A DNA stretch of 64,000 nt, taken from assembly GCA_008921705.1 (NCBI GenBank), contig VFFE01007724.1, forward strand, positions 2,796,127-2,860,126. Reading direction: 5' to 3'. The notes below the pieces were generated by a model, which saw nothing but the letters and a program-made list of their open reading frames with translations, searched no databases and was not told the DNA's origin. Below, piece by piece: positions 36,541 through 48,519 of the stretch. Each line of letters opens with the position of its first letter. Positions within the stretch are counted from its first letter, which is position 1. Made by a program: the position numbers and the translations under genes. Source of the stretch: Burhinus oedicnemus. Lineage: Eukaryota; Chordata; Aves; Charadriiformes; Burhinidae.

Positions 36541-39500
36541 CCAGAGAGCTACGGAGGGATTGACACCAAGCTTGGGGGAGAGGAATAGCCTAGAACGGCA
36601 GAGGAGGAAGAGGAAAATCTTTCCTAAACCCACTTTTCGTGCATTTTCTGTCTTATCTAATCACTTTGCATTTTCCCCATCCTAAAGAGTTAATTATTCT
36701 GGTTCTTATTCTATTTGGCCTTTTTAATATTAAGAGACTGTCTGTCTTTTCTGTGAACTCACTGTAAGGAAAAGGTCTAGGCAGATTTACCTCCAAGCTT
36801 TAGCCGAGTTAAAGTTCTATTACAAGCCATTGAGGTGATTTAATTTTATTACTTCAGGACACTTTTTATGAGGAAAGTTAGTACATACTGCAGTGCTTTG
36901 CTGAATCCGGGCTTCCTTCTCCTTCGTTCCTATCTGAGCACTTGATAGGCAAACACCATGGATGCAGCTGTAATACATGCTGGTATTTTAAACTGCAGTG
37001 TAAGGATATAAGATTTTTTTAATATTGATTTGGCTTCATCTGCTTAGCTGACCCCTGGCATGAATACCCATATTTAGCTCTGAACTTTGCTTTTAGCTTT
37101 TTTCTTTTTTTTTTTTTTCCTTTTCCTTTTCTTATTATATATAAAGATCCCAAACTATTTTTTTGTGCGTGTGTGTAGCATAAACCTCATCTGGCGCTAG
37201 CTGGTACAAAAAAGCTCAACATCAGAGAGCAGAAGTATATTTTTTTTCCTTCCAACTACTATCAGAACGAACACTAGGGCCCAAAGGCTCTCACTGAAAA
37301 TAATTCCTTAAATAATCACTTACCTTGAAGGCATTTGATCTGAATGATCTGAATGAAACTGCTGATAACTTCAGAGAAATAGAAAACTGTGTTAAAAATC
37401 ACTTTCTCCTGGGGACTGAAGTCCTGTCAGTCACATGGTGGATTAGAGGCTTGGCAGCAGGCCAGTCCATCAGACAGCATGTAAGTTCTTTGATGCCAAT
37501 TGCATTAGCTTTCCTCTACTAATGTGCTACATAGCTTGGAAAATAAAAGAATGAAGGTCAACGTACCAGCATGTACGCCGGTATAGCAAGGGCTGCTCAT
37601 AAAGTGCAGGAGAATGAAAATGCTTCGGAGTTCAAGCTGCAGGCTGAGTGACCTTCTCCTATGCCCAAGGTCCCAAGATTTTGTCCTCAAGTCCCGAGTG
37701 CAACGAGTGCTTGTCAGAGTCCTGTCCCAGGATGCAATTTACTCTGAAATTCCCAAACGGACACAGTTTGCCTTCAACCATTATGGCCTGTTATTTATGT
37801 GCAGATGCTGTGGGCTATGAACTTTCTGCCGAGTGTAACCACCACTGAACTCCACTCTCGCTGTCCCCATTTTGTGCATTGTGAGGGCCATAATGCGTAG
37901 GAATCGGTGTAGCTCATGAGTAAAAAAGCTAGACTTTATGACTGATTTCAATGCCCTCAGACAAAAAGTCTGCTTTACGTACATCTTCTCCCACGGGCTT
38001 CTTGCTATAGAGATGTGTTACAGAGATGGATGACAGACCCATGTGTCTGCTGACTTACGATAACCATAATACAGTAGAGGCACTACAGGGATGACAGATG
38101 ACCAGAGATGATCGTGTGTTTGCAAAGTAATTAATTGCTACATCCTTCTTCACCCCTCAGAAATAGGGAGGAAGAACCAAAGGGCTCCCAAAAGCATCTG
38201 AAGTATGATACTTGCTGGGAGGTGAAGCTTATGTATTGAAGCGCAATGTAGAAACAGAAGTTAGATCTAAGAAATCACCAAAATACAGCAAGGTGACCGT
38301 ATCCTAAGTGTATGCAGTCAGCACAAAATAATTGGTTTTGATGAGGAGAGGCATGAATCCAGCCACGAAAAGACTTGGAACCCTCCAGTCTAACCTCCAT
38401 CCTGCTCAGGATGTACCTGAGAGATTTCCACACCTTTTCTTCTTCCTCACCCTAGACATCATCTTGTATTTTTCCCACTGCGTGTGCTTTGGAAAGCTGG
38501 GAGGACTTCTGCACCACTGCTGTCACAACAGTACCACACTCCTGAAATTCACACTTCGCTACTGAGAAGGAGTAAACTGTAACTCCCTGGGTAGCAGTTG
38601 GCACGGAGTTTGGCATCAATCAGCTTGTAAAACTGGTAGATTGACACTGAAATCTACCTTGTGACTAGTAAAAGAACTAGAGGAGTATAAAAGTGTGGAA
38701 AGGAAAGAAGCTTTTTCATACGGAATGACAAAAATCAAATAGGTTCTTTTGGTCTTAAGCTGTTTTCGGCCCAAAGGGGGACGGGTTTTATTTTAACCTC
38801 TGATTTTTCAGTTTCACGCTATAATAACCTCATCAGGGAGATGAGCTGTAAAGTGGGGAACAATTTGTAATATTTCCCCATGACTGTTATGTGCTAAATT
38901 TGCCCTTCAAACTTGAAGTGACTTTGTTTTTAAGTCATTATCGGGGGATAGACCTCCCAAAGCAAGGGAACTCTGCTGTACTTCTCTTCCCTCATACTGA
39001 CGATAATTAATGCTCATAAAACAGAGGCAAGGGCAACACTGTAACAGCTACCCTTGATAAGCTTACAGCCTTATAAGAAAACTCTCATTTCTTGCCAAAA
39101 CCAGTGTTTGATTACACAATGTTATCTGACGCGGAGTGAAAAGAAAGCTGTATTATTTTGCTAGGTTTAAAAGCGGTAACAAGAAGAACTTGTAAACAAT
39201 GAAGGAAGAACATACTTCGTCATTAAATGAACAAGACAGATGATGGATGATGTGGAGATTAAAGTGCAAGAAATGTTGGAGTCATTTTTAATTGCTTAAT
39301 TTTATCCCTGTTAAATGAAGAAACATATCTTCTGTGACTTCAGTGGTGGCAAAAGGTGAATTATGTATGAAATGGAGATTTGGCCTAAGATTAAATTCTT
39401 TACTTAGCTATATGCAAATCTGGATCTCCATTTTGCAGCTGAGAGATACCAATAATGGCAAGAGAAAAAAAAAAATATTTCTTGTCCGTAGGCCTTGGAA

Positions 39501-41164
39501 GTTCTTTGATCAGTGCAAAGATGAGTTGAGCATCTTTGGATGACTGATTTTGTTTTGCACATACTGCTCAGGTCTTCTATAACCACCCAAATGTTCTGCT
39601 CATTTACAAGGCCTCTGAGTTTGCAAGGTTTGCACTGAAAAAATAATACAGAGCATATCCAACCATAACCTTGAATACCTTAAAGGATAATTGCAGAATC
39701 TTCTTCATATAATTCACAAGTAAATTTTTTAGGATTAATACAGGACATCCTGATACATAACACTCTTTTCAATTCTGCATTCTTTTCACCTGAGGTTTTT
39801 AAAGGACTCCAGTAATGATATTTAATTTCTCTTCTTAAGTAACTACAGACTGAAGATTTGCAGCATTTATCTGGATTTTTTTTAAGTTTTAATATTATTT
39901 GAGGTACTGATTTGGGAGAGCACTTACTGATTACTGGAAGATACGTGTTTGTATGTAGAGTGTAGACAGAAATTATGTAGGCTATAATTAGGGTTTTCTG
40001 GTACTTCTGATGGTAAAATGCATTTTGGAGTTGCTTTTATAACATTTGTGCTGTATTTGTGATGAAACCCACAGCAGATCTTTGTCTCGGGCTGCATTAA
40101 ATGGAAAATTGGAGTGATTTTTTTTTTTTTTAATCAAAATATGAATCCAGAGGAGAAAAGTTGTTTTGCTTACGTTGTCTTGAAAATTCTATCTGCGAAT
40201 AAACAGTTTCACCCACATATTTAGGCACATGGATTTGAAATACTACAGTATGGAGAGGTGACTTTTCTTCGGCAATGTCTGTTTCATATCCTTGTACAAG
40301 TCCCTCTTATTTCATCTTTCACACAAGTCCAGTAGAGACTTATTAGCAATTTAGTTTTGTATTTTCTGGTTTTGTATTTTTTCTATTTTTTGTTTTGTTT
40401 TGTATTATGTTTCACTGGGGAGGGTGGAGGGAGAAGACATGCTACTCCTAAGTGGTTTTGTTAATTTTGACTCATATTATAATAGTAATCATCATCTAAA
40501 AATGAAATATAATTTTTTATTACACTGCTTTTTTCTATCTTCTGCTTCATTTCATGCTTACTCAGACTGTGGTCACCTAATTAGTTGATTTCTAAAGGAA
40601 GGGATGAAAACCTTCACGGAGATGACAGGAACAAATGAAGGAAGGTTAGGATTTTCTAACTAGTTTTGTTATTAGTGGAGTTTCTTTCTGGTCCATCTTA
40701 GGAGATTTCTCTCTCCATGCCCAACCTCCTCGCTAGTCCTCATTGCTATGATACATCTCACAAACTCCTTTGTTTCAACAAATTCTTGTTCAGTTCTTAG
40801 TGAAGGGGTAACAACTTGTAGACAAGAAGCAGAAGTAGGTAGCTGGAGGCAGGATCTCTCTATTATTTGGGAGGTAAACAGATTTATCCCTTTTAAAGTA
40901 GTGATTAGTAAATCTGTTGCCATTTAACTGCCCTGTGGCTAAGGTGGTAAAACTACAGTTTAACCAAAACCAGAAATATGCCAATAGATGTGATCCTCAT
41001 AGTGACACTGAAGTCATTAGGAGCATTTTTTTCTGTGAGAAAGAAGAACGTAGCTGAACTAAAAATACTGTAAATATACAAAGCACTTGAAATATTTAGA
41101 AAGATACAGACTCAGGTCAACTAAAATTGCATTCTCTTTTACACATAAATGGTTAAAGGATGCA
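36541..41164. other. Unique non-coding stretch
   Basis: AT-rich unique sequence. A pyrimidine-rich low-complexity run lies at about 37100-37135. The block at about 38940-39260 is free of long frames and complex in composition; it might be conserved, but I have no specific motif for it. No mobile element was recognised. Confidence 0.45.
37100..37135. repeat. Pyrimidine-rich low-complexity run
   Basis: T runs with interspersed C (TTTTTTCTTTTTTTTT..., then CCTTTTCCTTTTC). No function is inferred. Confidence 0.75.
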
Positions 41165-41199
41165 TTAGCTTATAAAATATTTTATTGTTAGTGTTTTTC

Positions 41200-41560
41200 T
41201 TTGAGTTGGAGCCATTAGAAAGAGGGAATATGAGATGGCCAGAGAACGGAGAGGTGGGAACAGAGATGCCCTGAAACTACGATGAGAAGGGGCAGTTGAA
41301 ATGGAGGTGGCAAGACAGTGGACGGAGGTCAGGGGCTGAGCGTGCTGGAGCATTGGGGTTGTTTGCACAAGGTGACTGAAATGAGGGTATGTGGGGAAGG
41401 AAAATAAGACAGTGAATAAGAAAGCGGACTGTGTCGGTGATGAGATTGAGGCTGGGACAAGAAGAGAAACGGGAGAGGAACGAGCTAGATTGAATGCAGC
41501 AGAAGGCAGAAAATGCAGGGAAGCACAAAGAGGGTTTCCCTGGTAGAGCAAATGGTGTTT
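41200..41560. other. Purine-rich (A/G) strand-asymmetric stretch
   Basis: The + strand is strongly A/G-biased with little T. This removes TTA, CTA and TCA triplets and so produces two long overlapping open frames on the minus strand (41165-41551 and 41277-41681; 128 and 134 codons), both S/P/L/F-rich and in different frames. Neither shows a domain. I read them as compositional artefacts, not genes. Confidence 0.6.
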
Positions 41561-41867
41561 CAGAGGCTGGAAGGAGTCCCCTGAGAGTCCCCTTGCTTTT
41601 GCTGCCGCTGAATGTCTGTAAAGCTCCTGTCAGATTGTCCGATTCTTCTACCAACCGTGAAAATTTACTTGCTAGCTTCATAAAGGAGGTGTTACATGGA
41701 TATGTACAGTGCGTATGCGGTATGTATATATATAGTGGGGTTTAGCTATCAACTGCCTCCTTTACCACATGTTTCTCAACTTTTCTATCCTGCTTGCTGC
41801 TATCTTTCACACCCTAACCTGATCTACCCATATAGAGGTCCAATTTGTGAAATGGATGGATCTGAGG

Positions 41868-41870
<3 letters not shown>

Positions 41871-41898
<28 letters not shown>

Positions 41899-41955
41899 TT
41901 TTTGTGTTTTTTTGTGTTTGGTTTCCCCCGCCCCCCCCCCTTTCTTTTTTTTTTG
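41871..41955. repeat. Compound poly-T / poly-C tract
   Basis: About 25-30 Ts, then TTTTTTTGTG units, a CCCCCGCCCCCCCCCC run at about 41925-41940, and a second T run of ten. On the minus strand the C run gives G5-C-G10, which could fold into a G-quadruplex. A G-rich patch follows at 41970-41990. Length is probably polymorphic and prone to sequencing error. Confidence 0.85.
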
Positions 41956-41990
41956 GAGGGAGAAGGGGTAGATGGATGGGGGGTGGGGGA

Positions 41991-44298
41991 AGAGGATCAG
42001 TGTAAATCATTCATAGGCAAAAGATTGCACAGGCAGCTCCAATTCTGGGCATCTTAATTTAAGTGCCTAGCTTTATATTTAGACAGCTATTATTCCCACT
42101 GACCTTACTGCAAACTTTATCTGCAGCGTAGCATTTCTGTAAAAACCCCTGTTTCTTAGAGCTTGAAAACGTGAATGGATTTTATAGTTTGGAACCTGAG
42201 TTTATAGATTTGCTCAAGAGCACAAACCTATTCACTATAAGAACCACAATTAGAATTTCTTTTTCTTCAAGGGCTCAATCTTACAGGAGGCTGAACATTA
42301 TTGACATTAAACTCATAGACTTAAGGTGTATATAATCAAAGTACACAACACTCTGAAGAATTGAGCCGTAAGCATAGAATTCACTAGACTAATGCATTTG
42401 GAAACACTTTGCTTTGCATATAGAGAGAATGTTCACACATCAGACACCTGGCAATTTTGATGATCCTGGTTTCATAAGAATAACATTGCATACTCTATTA
42501 CCAGAAGAGTAATAAATGAGAACACAGAACAGAAGTGCCAAAAGGAATCCTTAATATCATTTTTATGAACATCTGTCATTTTGTTTAAGTATAAAGAATA
42601 ATGAGCTTATGCAGAATGAAAAATCAGTTCTAAAATGGAGACTATTAGTACCTTTTGCAAAATGTTCTTGTTTTTATTGAGCATTTTACTGCATGCATGA
42701 GAATCTGCAGCATTATTTTTATGGCTCTGCACAACTTCCGTTGTGCGTTCGGCCTTGGTATGGAACTGAGAGGAGCTGGCTTACACATAAGGACAAAAAG
42801 AGGTGTAATGAATCATGAAACAAGCCTGTTTTATTCAATAAGACATTGTCTGAGCTTTCTTTCCACATGAAGAACTGGCCATTCAAACAGAAATGACCTG
42901 CAGAATTTTTGCATAGAAAGGAAACCAAATGCATTGGGGCATATGTGGTAATAACTCTGTTGTTTCACGATACTATGAGATTAAATTAAACAATACTTGC
43001 ATTTGGAAACTTCTCTAGTGCAAAGGACAATGAAGTATTGTCTCCTGAAAATGTCATCGATTCCTTTCTCCAGTATTTTTTCAAAACTTTTGTAATTGCA
43101 AGACCTTTGTTTTCAGTATAAATGCAGGCAGAGATGTCTGGCACAACAGAGAATGAAAGATTGAAAGACTTTCTTGGGAAAGCAAGTGCCAGCATTACAT
43201 ATGCTTTTTAAAAAAACAACCTCACAAATAAAACGCTACACATACCCAGCAGGTAAAAGGTGTCACCAGTATACAACGTAGTATCTGACGTGAGTTTTTA
43301 AAATGGAATCTGCCTAGTTTAGGTATTACCTTCACCCTGTGAAGAGATGAAAGCTTATTGTATTTAATAACATTTACAGACATCAATGTATCTATAAATT
43401 CTTGGCATTTTTTGTGCTATGTAAAGCACTGAGTTACAGCACACCACTGTTGAGGTGTCATTATTTTAGAGGTTGGTGCATAGAGTAATGACGCTTTTAC
43501 TTTTTTTTACTGAAATTACTTTGGGTGGAATAGGTCTTACTAGGAGGAAGGGAGTGTTTTCATTGTGGGATCTGAAAATCTTCTACCACATAAAGGTTAC
43601 TCTTTGTTTTTTTAGTCTTTTTTGAGCAATAATATGAAACTATGAAGCACTTATAAAAAGGTTTTCTTTCTTCATATCTTTGCAGTGTTCTAGTTTTAGT
43701 GGAATGTACAGATTTTTCCATTTAGCCATTCCACACAACAGGTGTGGTAGTTCAATGCATACCTTTTTCTTTCTTCTCTCTGTAGTCACTGATGCCTCTG
43801 GTTGATTAATTTAGAATAAAGCATTCCTAGAAGAGCTCTTCCAGAGAGGGTTTTCTGTAGGCATCTGTTCTTTACATCTAGGGCAAGATGGTCCCTGCAT
43901 GGTCAGGCAGACTGTGAAGTTCAGTATATAGAAACTTTGATTTTTACAGTCTTTTAACTTTTGGATGTGACATTTTCACATAGGAAACACTCGTTGCAAG
44001 TCAAAGTGCAACAAGCTATCAAGTCAAATTAAAACTAGAAATTAAAAGGGAAAATGAAAGAATTTTTTTATCCACCCCAGTGTAGAACACTGGCTCTAGT
44101 GCACATCAAGGTCTGACCTTAAAGCTTTCACCAATAGGATTCTTTAATAGAGCAAGAAAATGAGTAACTGAGGAAAGTAGGAAAAAAGGGAGAGCGCTGC
44201 AATCCACAAGTCCTTTGACTCATTGTTACTGTTAGAGGAGTCAGTGCTGGGTATGCTGCTGCCTCGTTCCTCACTTTTACATACTTTAACGTCTCTGA

Positions 44299-44329
<31 letters not shown>

Positions 44330-45426
44330 GTGGTTAGTTATTTTCATTATGAAAGGTCAGTCTACTTTTCTGCTGGAATTTGAAAGTTGTCCACATTTTT
44401 TTCCCAAATATCATTACATCAGCTAACATTTTTATGGCCTATAATGACAAGATTTTGTAGCATTTCTAGCACATCTCTTCAGAATACATTCTGTCTGAAG
44501 AGTTCTTCTTTTGATACTTAAAAATGACCTGGCTACATGTTAAATGGTGAAATATTGTGCAATGCTAATGGCTCTCTTCAAGGTTTGAGAACCTTCTGTT
44601 CCCAGTAAATTGTGCAAAATGTGAATTTGGATCTTTGAAAAATGCCTTTCCCCCCCCTCCTGTTCATAAATTTCAGTTAATTTAAATGGATAAGGTCACT
44701 GAGTTTGTCTAGAAGACCATTTAAGAATAACCATTTCCGAAAAATCAGTTGCTCAAACTGGCATTCTCAGGCTCCGTACAACTCGGATGCACATTGCTTC
44801 ATGGACTCCCTTTTCATATGGGGCGGTTCTCCCCCATGCTTGCATTTATATCCACAGAGGTTTTTTCTAATTATAGAAGTAGTTACTAGCTTAGAAAAAA
44901 ATATATGCAAGACCTGCAGCTGGGCTGGGGATGAAGCTGTAGCTGCCCTTTAGACACTGTTGCTGTCTCGGAAGCCAGCCTGCAGGACGCCTTTTATTTT
45001 CCCTTTGTGCGACTTGGTTTTGTTATCTGCAGATGGAGTTAATGCCGCGTGGCTCCTCTCGGAGCACTTGGCACCTACAGGTGGAAAATGCTTGTTTGTT
45101 GTTATCTGTGAATTTTAGCAGTTCTTAATTCATAACCGTTTAAACCACCTTGAAAGCTGTTAATTGCATTTCTGCTCTTCCACGCCTCCTCCTCCTCCCA
45201 TCTGCTGCCGTTTTCTCCCACCTTTCCCTATCACCTCTTCTTCTGATGAAGGTGGATTTCAGTTGTTCCTGCCCAATGGCCCAACTCCATTTTTTGGCTG
45301 CATGCCTCTGCCTCTGTGCTTCCCTGGTGTCTGGCTCTGGGCATCTCTACATGTGATTTTTAGCTACCGAGTTTCTCACTTGAACCTTGTTTCTGTCCCT
45401 TTCTCTGCCACAGAGTACTCTTACTT
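41991..45426. other. Unique non-coding stretch
   Basis: AT-rich unique sequence with a 26-T run at 44299-44324. Open frames are at most 82 codons, on both strands, with no motif. No recent repeat is seen. Confidence 0.5.
44299..44324. repeat. Poly-T mononucleotide run (26 T)
   Basis: An uninterrupted T run. No poly(A) signal or gene-like sequence lies on its right side in minus orientation, so it is not a supported retrocopy tail. Confidence 0.85.
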
Positions 45427-45608
45427 CACAGAATCACAGAATGATAGGGGTTGGAAGGAGCTTCTGGAGATCATCTGCCAAAGCAGGTTCACCCACAGCA
45501 GGTTGCACAGGACGGCATCCAGGCGGGTTTGGAATGTCTCCAGAAGCGGAGACTCCACCACCTCTCTGAGCAGCCTGTTCCAGTGCTCTTCCAGCCTTAC
45601 TTTCCTTC
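45427..45608 (-). mobile_element. CR1 LINE, short 3' end fragment
   Basis: The 3' end lies to the left (CACAGAATCACAGAATGATAGG, the reverse of the octamer tail). It is followed by the 3' UTR and the end of ORF2 (reverse complement ...CAGGTTGCACAGGACGGCATCC...GGAGACTCCACCACCTCT...). It belongs to the same subfamily as 10907-11276 and 48083-48519. A few bases of the usual AGTCCAACCCCCCTG segment of the 3' UTR are missing. The homology fades after about 45608. Confidence 0.93.
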
Positions 45609-48082
45609 TATTGGTAGTTTTCACTCTCAAAGGCAATTGCTAAAATGAGCAGAGTAGTGAGGCTGGCCCCTCTGTGGCCTCCGTTGACCCTCTGGAGTCG
45701 GGATGCCTGCACCCGCAGGTGGGTGCCACTCGGTGGGATGGTCCCGCTCAACAGCAAACCCAAAAGGGCTCTGTGAATTCAGTAATTACAAAGTAGCTGA
45801 AAGTCTCCCACCTTCAGCAGTTTTTTACATAACAGTGCGTCAAAGTTGGTGCTATGCTGGGTATTTTGAGGACATAGTAAGTAATCAGAAGTTTAATGCA
45901 TCAGATTATAAAGAAATTGCCTATATTTCCTGAGGGCAAAATTAGAAAATTTTCCATTTATTTTAATGGAAGATACAGATGCAGAGAACTTCTTTTCCTA
46001 GTTCATCGGGACTTTTAATTATTGTTAGAAACCGAGTCAGGTGTCTGGTCTGTAGTGCACTTGCATGTTGTAGGGACACTTAGGGTTGTTAAGTACATAC
46101 AATGGAAAGAAATGCGAGAGAAGAGCTAGTCTGGAATTTTCCAGCAGAATGCTTTTTCCTGGAAAATGGTGTTTCAAGGAAACTCAGATGTTTCATGGAA
46201 ATTCTTTGGGTTTTTGTTATGAACTTGTACACAAAGACAGGCTGTGATGTTAGAGAAGGCAATCTGCCATACTTTTCACTGCTCCTCTTGATTTGACAAA
46301 ATATCGAGCAGTACAATTGAAATACTTGGTTTTACTTTTAAAGTCATTTTAAGGGCACCTGTTATTTATTATTGATTGTCAAAACGTCAGAATGTTCCAT
46401 CGTAAACTAAATAGGATATGTTTCAGTCCAGAAAAAGTAACATGTTTTAATCAATGCTGGGTGGCAGATGTGTCTTTGATGATTTAAAAGTAAAATATTT
46501 CAACTCTTATGCTATAGTTGACTGTATCGCTAATTGTAGTGCGCTGCTGCTGGTCTGGAGCACAATAATATAAAAAAAGAAAACAAAAGACAATGTCAGA
46601 ATATATTTTAAAAGGAAATTAATTAGAATTCTGAAATTTTCCAAAAAAGCATAGCTTTGTCAAGGTATGTTTCTACATGGAATTTTTTTGTAAATATTTT
46701 GTTGAAAATACTAAGATTTTGAGAAATTACCATTTTTCATTAAAAAAAAAAAAAAAAGTTGATGGATAATTTCCAAGAAAGATCTTGCCATTTTTTACTG
46801 TGCTCTGTAGTGAGATGACTTCTGGAAGAAGAGGCTGGCCAGAATGGTTTTCTCCGACCACCCTGATCTGCAGCTGCAGGTCTAGCTCAGATTCCATCAC
46901 TCTGATTCAGGCAGCAGCCTTTAGGAACACAAACTCTTTCACATTACTGACTTACCTCTTTAACTTCTGACACTTGTCTATGAAAGATGGTTGCACAATT
47001 TACCATACGTAATTTTTAAACCTAATTTAAGTTAATTCTGTACAACTTCTCATCAAGGCACTTTCAATTTAATTTTTTTTTTTTTAGGACCGGTTTAATT
47101 AAATTTAACATAAGTCAATTCATATTGATTGAAATTACCTTAAATGAGTTTGGCTTAAGCCCAAATAACACAGTCTTTTGCACCTGTTTTAAGTTAAATT
47201 GGTTTAAATTTATACCAACAGTTATACTTTTGCCAACTGTCAGTGGTAGTCAGCACACAGAAAGCTCACACTTCTAGGCTGTTATGCAGTACCAAGTAGG
47301 GAAATAATCTAAGTAAGATTACTTGTGTGTACTTGGCTCTCAATAGTATCATTTGTAGACTAAAATACCATTTAATTAGTATAAGCTTCTGAGAAACTTA
47401 TCAATACCGGGCGTTTGATCTACCATTCCTTCAATCCTAATTTCCCAATTCATATTTATACAATCGATTAAATGGTGATTTTGTATATTCTCAGTTTTTT
47501 AAACATCAGCCTTTATTGTGGCTCTTACTAGAACTCATACTCTTCTCCTTTAGTATTCTGACACGCTTTCCTTTCTTCCTGTAGTTTTAATGGGAAATAC
47601 CAAATTCTTGCTAAATAGGCTGAACTCAAAGCAGGAATAACAGGAGGATTCTCTGTGGTGTGGACAGGCAGCAGCACAAGCAAGACCCCCTATGCTAAAA
47701 ATTTCTTCGTATTTCCAAAGGTCGCTATTCTCAGAAGCAAATGGAAACCGCTACTTGATTTTGTCTGGACTTTCCCCTTGTGGCCCTTTAAAAATGTTAT
47801 TTAGGAGAAAGGCAAGTAAAACTCAGTTTGGCACTAGGAGTGGTTTTGCTAACTTGATCTTAAATTGACTAAGTTTGTAGAGCAAATTCTAATATTGGAG
47901 CTAATTCTATACACACACCACTATAAACTAGAAGAAATCAAGTGAAATGGAAAAGAACGACACAGGTTTTGCCCAGATACAGTTTGTACCTGTGATGAGT
48001 TTGTTGCTATAAGAGAAGAAAGCTGACCTCCCCTTCTGCTTAAAACCTAAGGAGATGAGTAGCACTAAAATGGTACACATAG
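45609..48082. other. Unique non-coding stretch
   Basis: AT-rich; T and A homopolymers lie at about 46741-46757 and 47073-47086. Open frames are at most 76 codons. I see nothing else. Confidence 0.55.
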
Positions 48083-48519
48083 CTGCAGAGGATGATGAGG
48101 GGACTGGAACATCTTTCTTATGAGGAAAGGCTGAGGGACTTGGGTCTCTTTAGTCTGGAGAAGAGGAGACTGAGGGGGGAATCTCATCAATGCTTATAAG
48201 TACTTAAAGGGGGGCGTGCCAGAAGGATGGCACCAGTCTTTTTTCAGTGGTGCCCAGTGACAGGACAAGAGGTAATGGGCACAAACTTGACCGTAGGAAT
48301 TTCCATATAAACACGAGGAGGAACTTCTTTCTTTTGAGGGTGGCAGAGCACTGGCACAGGCTGCCCAGAGAGGTGGTGGAGTCTCCTTCTCTGGAGACAT
48401 TCCAAACCCGCCTGGACGCCATCCTGTGCAACCTGCTGTAGGTGACCCTGCTCTGGCAGGGAGGTTGGACTAGATGATCTCCAGAGGTCCCTTCCAACCC
48501 CGGTGATTCTGTGATACTG
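48083..48519 (+). mobile_element. CR1 LINE, 5'-truncated 3' end
   Basis: The longest member in this window of the CR1 subfamily also found at 10907 and 45427. It begins in ORF2 with a stretch reading [19 protein letters not shown] and [11 protein letters not shown], and continues through [13 protein letters not shown] and [15 protein letters not shown] to the stop. The 3' UTR contains GGTTGGACTAGATGATCTCC and the copy ends in ATTCTGTG. Single-base insertions at about 48174-48182 and 48209-48215 break the frame, but at the T run near 48238-48243 it keeps the in-frame 6-T length that the 10.9-kb copy has lost. Confidence 0.95.
48247..48441 (+). pseudogene. CR1 ORF2 C-terminal fragment
   Basis: The last 64 codons of CR1 ORF2 in frame ([42 protein letters not shown], ending AILCNLL). 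It lacks all catalytic parts, and frameshifts lie just upstream. The Met at the start is internal. Confidence 0.85.

Noticed and set aside
38380..38440. Possible CR1 scrap (CCCTCCAGTCTAACCTCCATCC)
   Set aside because: Too short and without the neighbouring landmarks in order, so it is indistinguishable from chance.
41165..41681. Two overlapping minus-strand frames of 128 and 134 codons
   Set aside because: They are produced by the purine-rich, T-poor + strand. They are in different frames, low-complexity S/P/L/F-rich, and have no domain.
45164..45643. 159-codon plus-strand frame
   Set aside because: Its second half is antisense CR1 (45427-45608) and its first half is S/P/C-rich without motif.
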